Positions 8,008 to 16,123 of a stretch of DNA of 64,000 nucleotides are shown here, piece after piece; position 1 is the stretch's first letter; each line of letters begins with the position of its first letter. This DNA is from Nocardia sp. MH4. Its GTDB lineage: Bacteria; Actinomycetota; Actinomycetes; Mycobacteriales; Mycobacteriaceae. The notes under the pieces are model-generated. The model did not search any database. It was not told the DNA's origin and saw only the letters and a list, made by a program, of their open reading frames with translations. The stretch covers positions 1 to 64,000 of the forward strand of contig NZ_LPNR01000103.1 of the NCBI RefSeq assembly GCF_019266065.1. Direction: 5' to 3'. A program made the translations under genes and the position numbers.

Positions 8008-8479
8008 CCTAAGGGTTTCCCGTATGTCCGGAATAGTCGCGTCGGTGTGCTCGTTTGCGTTAGTGGGTGTGGGCGAGCTTGGCCAGAGTGTCCGTCGCCG
8101 CGTAGGCGGTAGTCCCGCAGGATCTTCCAGGTCTTCATCCGGGCGAAGACGTGTTCGACACGGGCACGGACTCTGCGGTGGGACTTGTTGTCGGCCTGTT
8201 TCCACTCCGACAGCTCGGCACCGGGTGCCCGGCGGTGCGCAATGATCAGCCCGGTGCCCTGGTAACCGCCGTCGGCGATCACCACCACGTTGCGGCACGC
8301 TCCCACGGCCTACCCGCAACGGCCGATCAGCGCCGTCACACCGCAACCGGGTGATCAGACGAGCGAACCCGCGTGGCCGCAGCCCGGAGGACAACTCCAC
8401 CATCACCGGATCAGCCGCCGATCACCATCGTTGGCACGATACCTGCTGCTGCTCAACGGCTTACGGGACAACCCTTAGG
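8008..8479. mobile_element. Internally deleted IS5-like insertion sequence remnant
   Basis: The ends carry inverted repeats: CCTAAGGGTTTCCCGTA at 8008-8024 and its counterpart CCTAAGGGTTGTCCCGTA read on the minus strand from 8479 to 8462, differing by a one-base indel. Between them lies only the C-terminal part of an IS5-type DDE transposase on the minus strand. The element is 472 bp, about half the usual size, so it has lost much of its transposase gene. No target-site duplication is evident. Confidence 0.8.
8060..8306 (-). pseudogene. IS5-type transposase fragment (frameshifted)
   Basis: The sequence VVVIADGGYQGTGLIIAHRR and later NKSHRRVRARVEHVFARMKT match the C-terminal catalytic region of IS5-group DDE transposases, including the second aspartate (IADGGYQG) and the glutamate in RARVEHVFARMK. 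After WKILRDYRLR the natural ending (ATDTLAKLAHTH, stop at 8060-8062) is found in another frame, so the fragment is frameshifted. The N-terminal two thirds are missing. It cannot encode active transposase. Confidence 0.75.
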
Positions 8480-8536
8480 CATGCGGTTACGTGGATATAC
8501 CGTTGTTTCGCCACTCTGCATTGATAGCTTCGGAGG

Positions 8537-9298
8537 ATGGTCAGATCCTCGCGTGCCCTTCTCTGGCAGCCCGCAGCCTTCCCGCTTTCGGCACAGCAGG
8601 TCAAGGACGCGTACGCCCGCGTCAGGGCATCACTCATCGATGACGCACTGTTCATCCAGGACGCAGCCCAGTATGGCGTCACGGTCGACGAGCTCGACCA
8701 GCGAATGCAGCAGCCGCCCGCCCGGCTGGACAGCGGAACGTCGTGGGACTGGCTCGACGGTCCGGAGCACTATCGATGGGCTGTGTTGCGGGTTCTGGTA
8801 GAGGCGTATCCGTCAGCCGACCGGCACGAACTCGCAGGACCTGTCCTGGTGCAGGGGAACGCGGTCCATGTTGTCGCAGGCGACGTTCAGGTCGATGGGG
8901 ACCTCGTACTGGAGGAAGGGGCAGTGCTGTTCGTCCTGGGCGGACTGTCGGTGAGTGGGGCGCTGGTGTGCAGGCCGTGCTACTCCGTGGTCGCCGCGAG
9001 GGAGATCGAGTGTGCCGATGGTGCCACCGGAGGCGAGGTCTTGGCGCTGGGCGGCATCCGGTGTCCGGGCACCTTCTTTTTCGGTCACAACGATTACTCC
9101 GCACGTGCAGCGTCGTACGACGGCGACGTCCTCGTCGACTTCGAGCGCTACAACGCGTTCGGCCGTGTCGCCGTCCGGGAACGGGTAACCGACTGGGACT
9201 TCCCAGCCGCGGCCCGCGTCCTGGGGCTCCCCGACGACGAGGACGATTTGCTGGACGCGTACGCAGAAAAGCTGCTGAGCGGACAAAGTACGGCATAG
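8537..9298 (+). CDS. Beta-solenoid-like protein of unknown function
   Basis: A 253-residue soluble protein. Residues ~100-180 show alternating short hydrophobic strands in a repeating pattern (VLVQGNAVHVVAGDVQVDGD, LVLEEGAVLFVLGGLSVSGA), typical of parallel beta-helix or bactofilin-like folds. The N-terminal ~80 residues are helical and the C-terminus is acidic. Related proteins occur in actinobacteria, often near toxin or mobile loci, but I cannot give a function. It lies directly after the IS remnant and before an unrecognised minus-strand remnant. Start ATG at 8537 with GGAGG upstream (8529-8533). Confidence 0.65.
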   Translation: MVRSSRALLWQPAAFPLSAQQVKDAYARVRASLIDDALFIQDAAQYGVTVDELDQRMQQPPARLDSGTSWDWLDGPEHYRWAVLRVLVEAYPSADRHELAGPVLVQGNAVHVVAGDVQVDGDLVLEEGAVLFVLGGLSVSGALVCRPCYSVVAAREIECADGATGGEVLALGGIRCPGTFFFGHNDYSARAASYDGDVLVDFERYNAFGRVAVRERVTDWDFPAAARVLGLPDDEDDLLDAYAEKLLSGQSTA

Positions 9299-9319
9299 CT
9301 GGATGCGCACGGATCGGCA

Positions 9320-9683
9320 GCCACCAACCGCGGTCATCTGGGAGAAGGAGTTCCTGAGCGACCAGCGAAGGGGTATAGACGATGATCTGTCCGAGATGCG
9401 TGGCGCCGATTCCCCAAACGTTCGGTGAAAGACTGCCCAGGAGCGGGGCGAGGTAGAGTCCGCCGAATATGGTTCCTTCCAGCAGAGCGCCGGATGATCG
9501 AAACGCCAGTGCGTCCGGGTCGTCCATCGAATTCCGGACGATCTCGGCCACGGTGTTGTGCTCGAGCCGCAGGAAGATTCGCGGGAGCTTCGACCACCGG
9601 TAGGCGATGTCTGAGACTCGAATGTCGTGGACCGAGTGACTCGGGAACAACGGCTCGTGGGTGCCGTCCGGACGTACATCTGC
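9320..9683 (-). pseudogene. Unrecognised gene remnant, minus strand
   Basis: Within a longer open frame, about 120 residues have a convincing protein-like composition: IAYRWSKLPRIFLRLEHNT, DDPDALAFRSSGALLEGTIF, then a glycine- and leucine-rich part and LVAQELLLPDDRGWW. Flanking parts of the same frame are arginine- and proline-rich and look antisense. No ribosome site or good start is present. It resembles no family I know. It could be the partner of the beta-solenoid gene (for example a decayed toxin or receptor), but that is speculation. Confidence 0.3.
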
Positions 9684-9780
9684 AACGGAACCTGAATCTT
9701 CCCCTGTGCATCGTCTCGCCGGGATCGACCTGTGTCGGTTTTCCAGGGACGCGCGGCGGGGCAAGCCGGTGGCTGTCGGA

Positions 9781-10350
9781 TCAGTTGCCTGGCGGCGCGA
9801 TGACGAAGCCGACGATGGCATCCAGACCCGGCTGGTATCCCTCGGTGGTGTCGACCGTCATCTGCGCGACGTCCAAATTCACCGCGACGAAAGAGTCGGC
9901 GGTGCGGGTTCCGGTGGCGATCTCGGCGAGGATGTCGGCGTCGTTGTGTGCGCGTCGGTGAACATCGCGGTTGGCGCGATGGGCGATGCGGTCGCGACGG
10001 ACATGCTGTGGCGAGGTGCAGTGGATGATGCGGACCTGCGCGAGCGCTGTAAGCGGTATGAGGTTGGGGCGCCAGAGTTTGTCCTGGAATGCCGCTTCGG
10101 CGACGACGGTGACGCCTGCGCGAGCGAGTACGGTGAGGGTGTCGAAGAAGGCGTGCAGGGCGGGGATGTCGAGGTCTCCGTAACCTGTGTCGCGCGGACC
10201 GGTGGCGGCGACCATGCCCTGCTTGATCTCGTCGCGGATGATCGCCGGAACGCCGATCTTGTCGGCCAGGGCGTGGGCGAGCGTGGATTTCCCCGATCCC
10301 GGGGGACCGGAGACGACGGCGAGCGTGGGCGCCCCAGGTGACATGGCCAT
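9781..10350 (-). CDS. P-loop AAA-type kinase/ATPase
   Basis: A 189-residue protein with a perfect Walker A motif, VVSGPPGSGKSTLA, close to the N-terminus. It is followed by IPAIIRDEIKQGM-like sequence, a TVVAEAAFQ strand and an RDRIAHRANRDVH lid-like arginine cluster. This matches the chloramphenicol-phosphotransferase/zeta-toxin-like group of small kinases, which phosphorylate small molecules; the substrate is unknown. The start is set at the ATG at 10350 (a second ATG follows at 10344), with GAGAG ten bases upstream. The frame continues upstream but is arginine-rich and non-coding. Confidence 0.78.
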   Translation of the reverse strand: MAMSPGAPTLAVVSGPPGSGKSTLAHALADKIGVPAIIRDEIKQGMVAATGPRDTGYGDLDIPALHAFFDTLTVLARAGVTVVAEAAFQDKLWRPNLIPLTALAQVRIIHCTSPQHVRRDRIAHRANRDVHRRAHNDADILAEIATGTRTADSFVAVNLDVAQMTVDTTEGYQPGLDAIVGFVIAPPGN

Positions 10351-10439
10351 GGTGCACTCTCGCATGTCAGGCCTTGGCAGCGGTCTGTCGTCCCCCGTGG
10401 TCGGCTTGGTGAGTCGGAAGCCGATGAACCGGGCGAGAA

Positions 10440-10912
10440 GTGGGTTCCGTACTGGGCGGGGTGAGTGCAGGCCATCTCGGCGCGATCGGCAGTGTCGGAA
10501 TGATCGCCGCAGCGGTGGCCGACAATCCGGCTTTGTTGTTCGTCGCGTTGTTCGTCTACGGCGCGGGCACAGCCACCAATTCGCAGGCCCGGTATGCCGG
10601 AGCGGATCTGGCCGCCGCGCACCATGGTCGGGCGGTGTCGACGGTGCTGGTCGCGACCATCTTGGTGCTCTCCTGTATACATGCTCGCCCACGGTCACGG
10701 CACAGCGGCTGCGGGCATGGTGATCGCGGTCCATGTCGGTGCGATGTATCCGCCCTCGCCGCTGACCGGGTGGCTCGTTGACCGTTTTGGTCGGCTGCTG
10801 GTCGCGGGCGCGTCCGGGATCGCGTTGCTCGCCGCCGGGTTGCTGGCCGCGCTCGCGCCCTCGGATTCGGTGGTGTTGCCGGCGGCGGCGTTGGCCGGGG
10901 GTCGAAACCCCT
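10440..10912 (+). pseudogene. MFS transporter remnant
   Basis: Two pieces in different frames resemble one major facilitator transporter. The first reads GSVLGGVSAGHLGAIGSVGM and FVALFVYGAGTATNSQARY, a mid-protein helix pair, and runs to about 10672. The second starts near 10680 with GHGTAAAGMVIAVHVGAMY and carries PLTGWLVDRFGRLLVAGASG, the conserved inter-helix motif of MFS proteins. The first helices, a central segment and the C-terminal helices are missing. The piece ends in GRNP and a stop at about 10912. It is dead. Confidence 0.75.
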
Positions 10913-10939
10913 GATTTGGTCAGGAGTTTCGGACGAGTG

Positions 10940-11425
10940 TCAGGACGGTGATTGCGCGGTATCGGCGAACAGTTCGAGCAGGGTGCTCCAGCCGCCGCCG
11001 CGTTCGACGATGGTGTCCTGGATGGCTTTGCCGTCGACGAGCCGGTCGAGGTGGCGGTGTTCGAGGGTGACGGTGGTCTGCTCCGGCCCGTCGGCGGTGA
11101 AGCGGACCTCGATCTCGCTGGCCCGCGCAGGGTCGGGGTCGTATTCCCAGCGGCCGTTGATCTGCCAGGTCACCACGAGCCGGTGCGGTGGCTCCCACGC
11201 CAGTACCCGGCCCCAGTCGCATTCGGTGCCGTCGACACCGCGTTCGTACCAGCGTCCGCCCTCGCCGGGTTCGAGGATCGCGTCGGCCATCTCGGACGTG
11301 CCGATGTGATAGGCCGCAGGCCACCAGCGGCCGAAGGATTCGGTGAAGAACGCGAACGCGCGTTCCGGTGTCATCGCGACGGTGGCTGTGCCTTCCAGGA
11401 CGTTCAGTTGTCCGGTGCTGGTCAT
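10940..11425 (-). CDS. SRPBCC (AHSA1-like) domain protein
   Basis: A 161-residue START/Bet v1-like lipid or hydrophobic-ligand binding protein. It shows the ATVAMTPERAFAFFTESFGRWWPAAYHI N-terminal part in pieces typical of AHSA1 proteins, the EPGEGGRWYERGVDG hairpin, the WEPPHRLVVTWQ strand and the C-terminal helix GGGWSTLLELFAD. The start ATG overlaps the stop of the upstream ArsR gene as ATGA, so the two are translationally coupled. ArsR-SRPBCC pairs are common in actinobacteria and appear to form stress- or metabolite-responsive modules, but the ligand is unknown. Confidence 0.9.
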   Translation of the reverse strand: MTSTGQLNVLEGTATVAMTPERAFAFFTESFGRWWPAAYHIGTSEMADAILEPGEGGRWYERGVDGTECDWGRVLAWEPPHRLVVTWQINGRWEYDPDPARASEIEVRFTADGPEQTTVTLEHRHLDRLVDGKAIQDTIVERGGGWSTLLELFADTAQSPS

Positions 11426-11757
11426 GGTCGATTCTCCTGTTCGGGGTCGGTCGCCGTCTGCTCGGCGGCCTTCTGAAAAGCGGTCAACGCCTCGTCCCAG
11501 ATGTTCTGGAAATAGGCCTGGATCGCGGCGAGGCCTGCGGGATTGATGCGGTAGATGCGCTTGGTGCCCTCCGGCGTCGCCACGACGAGACCGCCTTCCT
11601 TCAGGACACGCAGATGCTGCGACACCGCTTGGCGGGTGACCGGTAGCGACTCGGCCAGTTCGCCCACCGACGACGGTCGCCGGGCGAGTCGTTCGAAGAT
11701 CGCCTTGCGGGTCGGATCGCCGAGAATCGCGAGATCCACATCTTTGAAAGCCTTCAC
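11422..11757 (-). CDS. ArsR-family repressor (SRPBCC partner)
   Basis: A 111-residue winged-helix repressor. AILGDPTRKAIFERLARRP and PVTRQAVSQHLRVLKEGGLV form helices 2-4 of the ArsR DNA-binding domain; the wing is VATPEGTKRIYRI. No metal-binding cysteines are present, so it belongs to the non-metal subgroup that is typically coupled to SRPBCC genes. Its TGA is shared with the ATG of the SRPBCC gene. The operator is probably in the ~100 bp before 11757, where an AAGTG/CACTT-rich stretch (TCACTTGCGTAAGTGTG) forms an inverted repeat CACTTgcgtAAGTG at 11756-11769 right at the start codon, consistent with autorepression. Confidence 0.92.
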   Translation of the reverse strand: MKAFKDVDLAILGDPTRKAIFERLARRPSSVGELAESLPVTRQAVSQHLRVLKEGGLVVATPEGTKRIYRINPAGLAAIQAYFQNIWDEALTAFQKAAEQTATDPEQENRP

Positions 11758-11769
11758 TTGCGTAAGTGT
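11756..11769. promoter_or_regulatory. Candidate ArsR operator CACTT-N4-AAGTG
   Basis: A perfect 5-bp inverted repeat separated by four bases overlaps the ArsR start region. Its position would block translation initiation or transcription of the ArsR-SRPBCC operon. Inference from symmetry and position. Confidence 0.45.
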
Positions 11770-11860
11770 GCGCTTTCAAAAGTGGACGCGCAAGACCTGG
11801 GATACGGCGCTGCCCTCGGTCGCCTGATGGCGCGAACGAGGGCAGCGGTACCGGTAGGTG

Positions 11861-13144
11861 TCAGGAGGGTTGTCGATGGGCCGGGGGATGGGTTTCATAC
11901 ATGCGGACCCCGACGATCAGCGCGGTGGCGGCGCTGATGGCGGCGGCGGCCCAGACGGCGGCGTGCAGGCCGAGCAGGTCGGCGACGATGCCGCCCAGGA
12001 TCGCGCCGACCGCGTAGCCGAGGTCGCGCCAGACCCGGTACACCCCGACCGCGCGCCCCCGCCACAGCGGATGCGCGACATCGCCGATCACCGCCAGCAG
12101 TGTCGGGTAGACCATCGCGGTTCCGGCGCCGAGCAAGACGGCGCCGAGAGCCCATCCTGTGAACCCGTCGCTGGTGGCGATGATCGCCAGCGCGGCGGCT
12201 TGCAGGGTCATGCCGCCGGTGATGAGGTGCTTGCGGCCCCACCGGTCCGACAGCGCTCCGGTGAGGAGTTGTCCGGCGCCCCACACCCCGGGGTAGAGAG
12301 CGAACAACAGCCCGATCTGGCCCACGGACAAGTCCGCGGTGGCGAACAGTAGTGGGAACAGTCCCCACGACAACCCGAAGTTGAGATTGTTGACCAGTCC
12401 GGCGTGGCTGGCCGAGGACAGCGCGGGTTCGGTTACGCTGGTCGCGATCGCGATCTGGCGGTCGGTCAGGTCGGCGTGGAGGTGGTCGTGCAGGCCGTCG
12501 GCTCGCGGAGTGTGCGCGGCGGCTTCCAGGCGGGCGTAGTCGCGGGTTTCGCGGATGAAGAAGCCCGAGATGGCCAGGGCCAGTGCGGTGTAGGCCAGGC
12601 CGAGCAGGAACGGGGCAGGGCGTAACCCGAAGTGTTCGGCGAGATATCCGGCGAGCAGGGAGCTGATCGCGACCGCACCGTATCCGGCGGCTTCGTTGAG
12701 GCCCATCGCCAGTCCGCGCCGGCTCGGGCCGACGAGGTCGATCTTCATGACGACGGTGGTGGACCAGGTGAGGCCCTGGTTGATGCCGAGGAGCACGTTC
12801 GCGGCCACGACCCACCCCCAGCTGGGGGCGGTGATGAGCATCAGCGGCACCGGGATCGCGAACAGCCAGCCGATCAGCAGAACGGGTTTGCGGCCGTAGC
12901 GGTCGGAGAAGGTGCCCGCGAAGTAGTTCGCGATCGCTTTGGTGATCCCGAACGCGGCGACGTAGGTGAAGATGAATGTGTAACCGGTGAGCCCGAATTC
13001 GGACTCCGCCAGCAGCGGCAGCACGGTCTGCTGCTGGCCGACCATGCCACCGACGAGCGCGTTGACCGCGACCAGCAGCGTGAACTGGGCGGCGTTCTCC
13101 CGCAGGCCGAGAACAGGGGTCCGCACGCTCGGGCGCAGGCTCAT
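11861..13144 (-). CDS. MFS transporter of the sulfur module
   Basis: A 427-residue major facilitator with about 12 hydrophobic helices. The MFS signature between helices 2 and 3 is FSDRYGRKPVLLIG, and its counterpart in the second half is ALSDRWGRKHLITGG. The N-terminus reads ENAAQFTLLVAVNALVGGMV. The ATG overlaps the stop of the upstream MBL-rhodanese gene (ATGA), so both are co-translated. This context suggests it exports or imports a sulfur compound such as sulfite, thiosulfate or a persulfide product, rather than a drug. The frame extends upstream of 13144, but that part is antisense-like. Expression should follow the divergent ArsR-rhodanese regulator. Confidence 0.88.
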   Translation of the reverse strand: MSLRPSVRTPVLGLRENAAQFTLLVAVNALVGGMVGQQQTVLPLLAESEFGLTGYTFIFTYVAAFGITKAIANYFAGTFSDRYGRKPVLLIGWLFAIPVPLMLITAPSWGWVVAANVLLGINQGLTWSTTVVMKIDLVGPSRRGLAMGLNEAAGYGAVAISSLLAGYLAEHFGLRPAPFLLGLAYTALALAISGFFIRETRDYARLEAAAHTPRADGLHDHLHADLTDRQIAIATSVTEPALSSASHAGLVNNLNFGLSWGLFPLLFATADLSVGQIGLLFALYPGVWGAGQLLTGALSDRWGRKHLITGGMTLQAAALAIIATSDGFTGWALGAVLLGAGTAMVYPTLLAVIGDVAHPLWRGRAVGVYRVWRDLGYAVGAILGGIVADLLGLHAAVWAAAAISAATALIVGVRMYETHPPAHRQPS

Positions 13145-14508
13145 GCTCCGGCCGCCAGATCCTGGCCGAGTGCGGCGGCGTAGTCGGCGGGTGAGCCTTC
13201 CAGGATGCGGATGTCGGTGCGGCCACTGCGTTCCAGGATGCTGGCTGCGGTCATGGCCCGTTCGCCGTGCCCACACATCACCGCCAGCGGCCCGGCCGGA
13301 ACATCGACCAGATGGGCAGCGAGAGTGCCGAGTTCGAGGTTTCGGGCGGCGGGCACGTGGCCGGCGAGGTACTCGCCGCGCTGGCGGATATCGAGCACGG
13401 TCGGAGCGGGGTGTGCGGCGAGCTGGTCGGCGCTGACCAGCTGCGCCTTCTCGACCGGACCGCTCCAGGCGCTCATCCCGTCGGCGAGTTCACCCGCAAG
13501 GGTGTCGAATCCGACTTTGGCTGCCTCCCAAGCGATGTCGATGCTGTCCTGCGCGCGGTCGCGGACGATGATCACGGGCCGGTCGGGGTCGGCGAGCCAG
13601 CCCAGCCAGGTCGCGAACACCGGCCGCAGGGTGATCGACAGTGCTCCCGGGATGTGGCCTGCGGCGAAATCGGCGGCCGGGCGGGCGTCGACGATCTGCG
13701 CGCCGTCGGCGATCAGTTCGCTGACCTGGTCGCTGGTCAGCGGGGTCAGGGTGGGGGAGTCGGTGAGGACGGCGGGGCCTTGGTGGTTGATTTCGCCGAG
13801 GCGCAGGAAGTAGTCGGGGAAGGTTCCGAGCGAGGTGAGCAGGGCCTCGACGAAGGCGTCCTCGCCGTCGACCTGCAACAGCGGATTGGTCGCGCGCTCG
13901 TGGCCGATGGTGGTGGTGCGGTCGGTGCCGGTGGCTGCCGAGCAGAACGAGCCTGCGCCGTGGGTGGGCCAGACCTGGGTGTCGTCGGGCAGTTCCATCA
14001 ATCGCTGCAGCGAGTGGTACTGCGCTCGGGCGAGGGGGACGGTTTGCTCAGGGCTGACCAGGTCGGTGCGCCCGGCGGTGCCGACCATCAGCGAGCCACC
14101 GGTGAACACACCCTGCAACTGTTGATCCGCATCGCGCAGCAGGTAGGACAGGTGCTCGGGCGAGTGCCCCGGTGTCGCGAGCGCTTCGAGGACGAACGCG
14201 CCGACGGCGACGGTCTCGCCGTCGGCGAGCGCGGTCACGGCGAACCCGCGAGCCCCGACTTCCGGGGCGATGACGATGGCACCCTCGGTCTCGGCGAGTT
14301 CCCGTACGCCGGAGATGAAGTCCGCGTGCAGATGGGTCTCCACGGCATAGGCGATTTGCAGGCCGTGACGGCGAGCTTCGGCCCGCACCCGCCGCACGTC
14401 GCGTTCCGGGTCGATGACCAGAGCGCGCCCGTCGCCGAGGTCGAGCAGATAGGTCGAGTTGCCCAGTCCTTCATCGATGACAGGGATCAGGGTGAAGTCG
14501 GTGGGCAT
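13141..14508 (-). CDS. MBL-fold hydrolase fused to two rhodanese domains
   Basis: A 455-residue protein. The N-terminal ~230 residues are a metallo-beta-lactamase domain with the metal motif THLHADF (near residue 60), the TPGHSPEHLSYL histidine segment and PTHGAGSFC. Two rhodanese domains follow. The first (near 265-355) has RDRAQD in the active-site loop and no cysteine, so it is probably structural. The second (near 365-450) has AVMCGHGERA with the catalytic cysteine. This is the architecture of persulfide dioxygenase/sulfur-transferase proteins that detoxify sulfane sulfur. It is first in an operon with the MFS gene and is divergent from the ArsR-rhodanese regulator; ATTCCA-type sites cover its promoter. 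Confidence 0.92.
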   Translation of the reverse strand: MPTDFTLIPVIDEGLGNSTYLLDLGDGRALVIDPERDVRRVRAEARRHGLQIAYAVETHLHADFISGVRELAETEGAIVIAPEVGARGFAVTALADGETVAVGAFVLEALATPGHSPEHLSYLLRDADQQLQGVFTGGSLMVGTAGRTDLVSPEQTVPLARAQYHSLQRLMELPDDTQVWPTHGAGSFCSAATGTDRTTTIGHERATNPLLQVDGEDAFVEALLTSLGTFPDYFLRLGEINHQGPAVLTDSPTLTPLTSDQVSELIADGAQIVDARPAADFAAGHIPGALSITLRPVFATWLGWLADPDRPVIIVRDRAQDSIDIAWEAAKVGFDTLAGELADGMSAWSGPVEKAQLVSADQLAAHPAPTVLDIRQRGEYLAGHVPAARNLELGTLAAHLVDVPAGPLAVMCGHGERAMTAASILERSGRTDIRILEGSPADYAAALGQDLAAGA

Positions 14509-14544
14509 CGCGTACTCCTCGGTCGCTGCTCGTCTCCGTGCTGA

Positions 14545-14665
14545 TATTCCAATCAACCATGGAATATAGTAGAGACTATTCCATGGTTTCATGGAAGACA
14601 ACTCTCCGTGGCAATCGGTACGCCCGCGATGCAGGCACGTACCATATTCCACAGATGATTGGAGG
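14545..14665. promoter_or_regulatory. Array of ATTCCA/TGGAAT operator sites
   Basis: The divergent promoter region holds a perfect inverted repeat ATATTCCA-N7-TGGAATAT at 14545-14567, a second TATTCCA...TGGAA pair at about 14578-14595, and a third ATATTCCA with a degenerate partner TTGGAG at 14644-14663. The last covers the ribosome site of the regulator gene. AT-rich ATTC/GAAT palindromes are known operators of ArsR-type sulfide/persulfide sensors such as BigR. The array would let the ArsR-rhodanese protein repress both directions. Confidence 0.7.
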
Positions 14666-14669
14666 AACC

Positions 14670-15341
14670 GTGAGTGTTGATCGCACCGCCGCGAAGGCGG
14701 CGCTGTACGAGTCGTTCGCTGCCAGCGGTAAGGCTCTGGGCAGCGGCAAACGACTCGAGCTGCTCGATCTGCTGGCCCAGGGGGAGCGCAGTGTCGAATC
14801 GCTCGCCGCCGCTGCCGGGCTGAACCTCACGACCGCGTCGGCGCACTTGCAGACTCTCAAGCAGGCCGGATTCGTCGCGACCCGCCGTGAAGGGGTGCGC
14901 ATCCACTACCGCCTCGCCGGTGAGGACGTGGCGCAACTGTTCGCGTTGCTGCGCAAGGTCGCCGAAGCTCACCAGCCTGCTGTGGCGCCGGCCCGCGAGA
15001 GCTACCTAGGTCCCGCGGACAGCCCGGAGATGACCCGCGAGGAACTGCTGGCCCGCGCCGAATCCGGAGACATCATCGTCCTGGACGTGCGCCCCGCGCC
15101 GGAATATCAGGCAGGCCACATCCCCGCTGCGGTCAACATCCCCGTCGACCAGCTGGCCGACCGCATCGCCGAGCTCCCCGGCGACACCGACATCGTCGTC
15201 TACTGCCGCGGCGAGTACTGCGTACTGGCCCACGATGCCGTGCGCCTGCTCACCGACCATGGTCGCCGAGCGATCCGCCTCCACGACGGAATGCTCGAAT
15301 GGCGCCTGGCCGAACTCCCCCTCGCCTTCGCATCCGCCTGA
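14670..15341 (+). CDS. ArsR-rhodanese fusion regulator (sulfur sensing)
   Basis: A 223-residue repressor. Residues ~20-90 form an ArsR winged helix (SVESLAAAAGLNLTTASAHL, then the wing TRREGVRIHY). Residues ~118-218 form a rhodanese domain with VLDVRPAPEYQAGHIPAAVN and the active-site loop VVYCRGEYC holding C179 and C184. A cysteine pair in this loop could form a disulfide or persulfide and release DNA; this is inference from BigR/SqrR biology. The GTG start at 14670 follows GGAGG by four bases. It is divergent from the MBL-rhodanese/MFS operon and surely its regulator. The last ~90 bp overlap the antisense tail of a GerW-like gene. Confidence 0.93.
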   Translation: MSVDRTAAKAALYESFAASGKALGSGKRLELLDLLAQGERSVESLAAAAGLNLTTASAHLQTLKQAGFVATRREGVRIHYRLAGEDVAQLFALLRKVAEAHQPAVAPARESYLGPADSPEMTREELLARAESGDIIVLDVRPAPEYQAGHIPAAVNIPVDQLADRIAELPGDTDIVVYCRGEYCVLAHDAVRLLTDHGRRAIRLHDGMLEWRLAELPLAFASA

Positions 15342-15771
15342 CGGGCGCACGGCCCGGCATCGACACGGGCCCGCAGCGGCGTCGCGTCCTGCGCAGTCGA
15401 AGGGCTGCGCGAAACAACCTCGGGGCGCCCAATCCGGCGGCGATCGCGGCTAGCGGGACCACGACATCGACCCACGGGTCGCGAATCGGACGATAGCGAG
15501 CGACGCCGTCGCGCATTTCGATGAAGCCCAACGGCCGCACGTCCATCCCGCCGCCTTCAGCGACCTTGTCGGCACCGGATTCGCGCCCGAGACCTCCGCC
15601 GAAGCCGAACCCTGCCCGCGCGACCGGTATCACCGTGACCGCGTCGACGGTGACCGGGGCACCGAAAACCGTTGCCGCCTGCGCGTTTTCTCCCAGTCTG
15701 TCGAGCATTCGTTCCAGCAGTTGGACCGACATTTCGGCAGCGCCAGATACTCCGGGCGAGGCTTCGGGCAT
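15250..15771 (-). CDS. GerW (YtfJ)-family protein, copy 1, with extended tail
   Basis: Residues ~15-115 match the GerW family: LLERMLDRLGENA, TVFGAPVTVDAVTVIPVARA, a glycine-rich FGFGGGLG loop, then DVRPLGFIEMRDGVARYRPI and a hydrophobic C-terminal helix VDVVVPLAAIAAGLG. The family was named from Bacillus spore germination, but it is frequent in actinobacteria without spores, where the role is unknown. Native proteins end soon after the hydrophobic helix. Here the frame continues ~55 arginine-rich residues, antisense over the end of the ArsR-rhodanese gene, suggesting a lost stop. The ATG at 15771 is plausible, with MSVQLLERM as an alternative. Two more family members lie at 19858 and 51183. 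Confidence 0.75.
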   Translation of the reverse strand: MPEASPGVSGAAEMSVQLLERMLDRLGENAQAATVFGAPVTVDAVTVIPVARAGFGFGGGLGRESGADKVAEGGGMDVRPLGFIEMRDGVARYRPIRDPWVDVVVPLAAIAAGLGAPRLFRAALRLRRTRRRCGPVSMPGRAPVRRMRRRGGVRPGAIRAFRRGGGSLGDHGR

Positions 15772-15782
15772 CACGGGGCCGG

Positions 15783-16123
15783 TCACGACGGACGCCGATC
15801 GCGCAACACGGCGGTGCCGAGGACGTGTTCGGCCGCCGGGAACGGAAAACTGTTGTCGGGGAACCGGACTCGCTCGCATTCGGTGACAGTGAAGCGTGCG
15901 TCGGCGAGGGCGCGCAGGGTGTCGCGGCCGGTGTGGCAGCCGCCGTTGAGCGGGGGCCAGATCGTGGCATCGAGGACGTGCTGCGCTCGCCGCATCCGCG
16001 CCGACTCGGATCGGACGTGCTCGAAGAACCGCAGCGTCCCGCCCGGCTCGAGGACTCGGGCGATCTCGCTCAGGGCGGCCGACTGGTCGGGCACCGAACA
16101 CAGCACCAGACTGGTCATGCAGC
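15783..16123 (-). pseudogene. Class I methyltransferase, 5'-truncated by IS3 insertion
   Basis: The frame encodes TSLVLCSVPDQSAALSEIAR, VLEPGGTLRFFEHVRSES and a C-terminal region DATIWPPLNGGCHTGRDTL, the second half of a UbiE-like SAM methyltransferase. The SAM-binding first half is missing. Homology stops at about 16121, and in the next bases a plus-strand IS3 transposase frame begins, so the break is the insertion or recombination point. The sequence further upstream in this frame is antisense to the IS. Confidence 0.8.

Noticed and set aside
7107..8306. N-terminal 400 codons of the long minus-strand frame that ends with AraC
   Set aside because: Starts in the IS5 transposase fragment and then runs antisense to the hydrolase; AraC begins at the ATG 7106.
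8813..10357. Minus-strand frame of 514 codons
   Set aside because: Frame shadow of the AAA kinase and antisense to the beta-solenoid gene.
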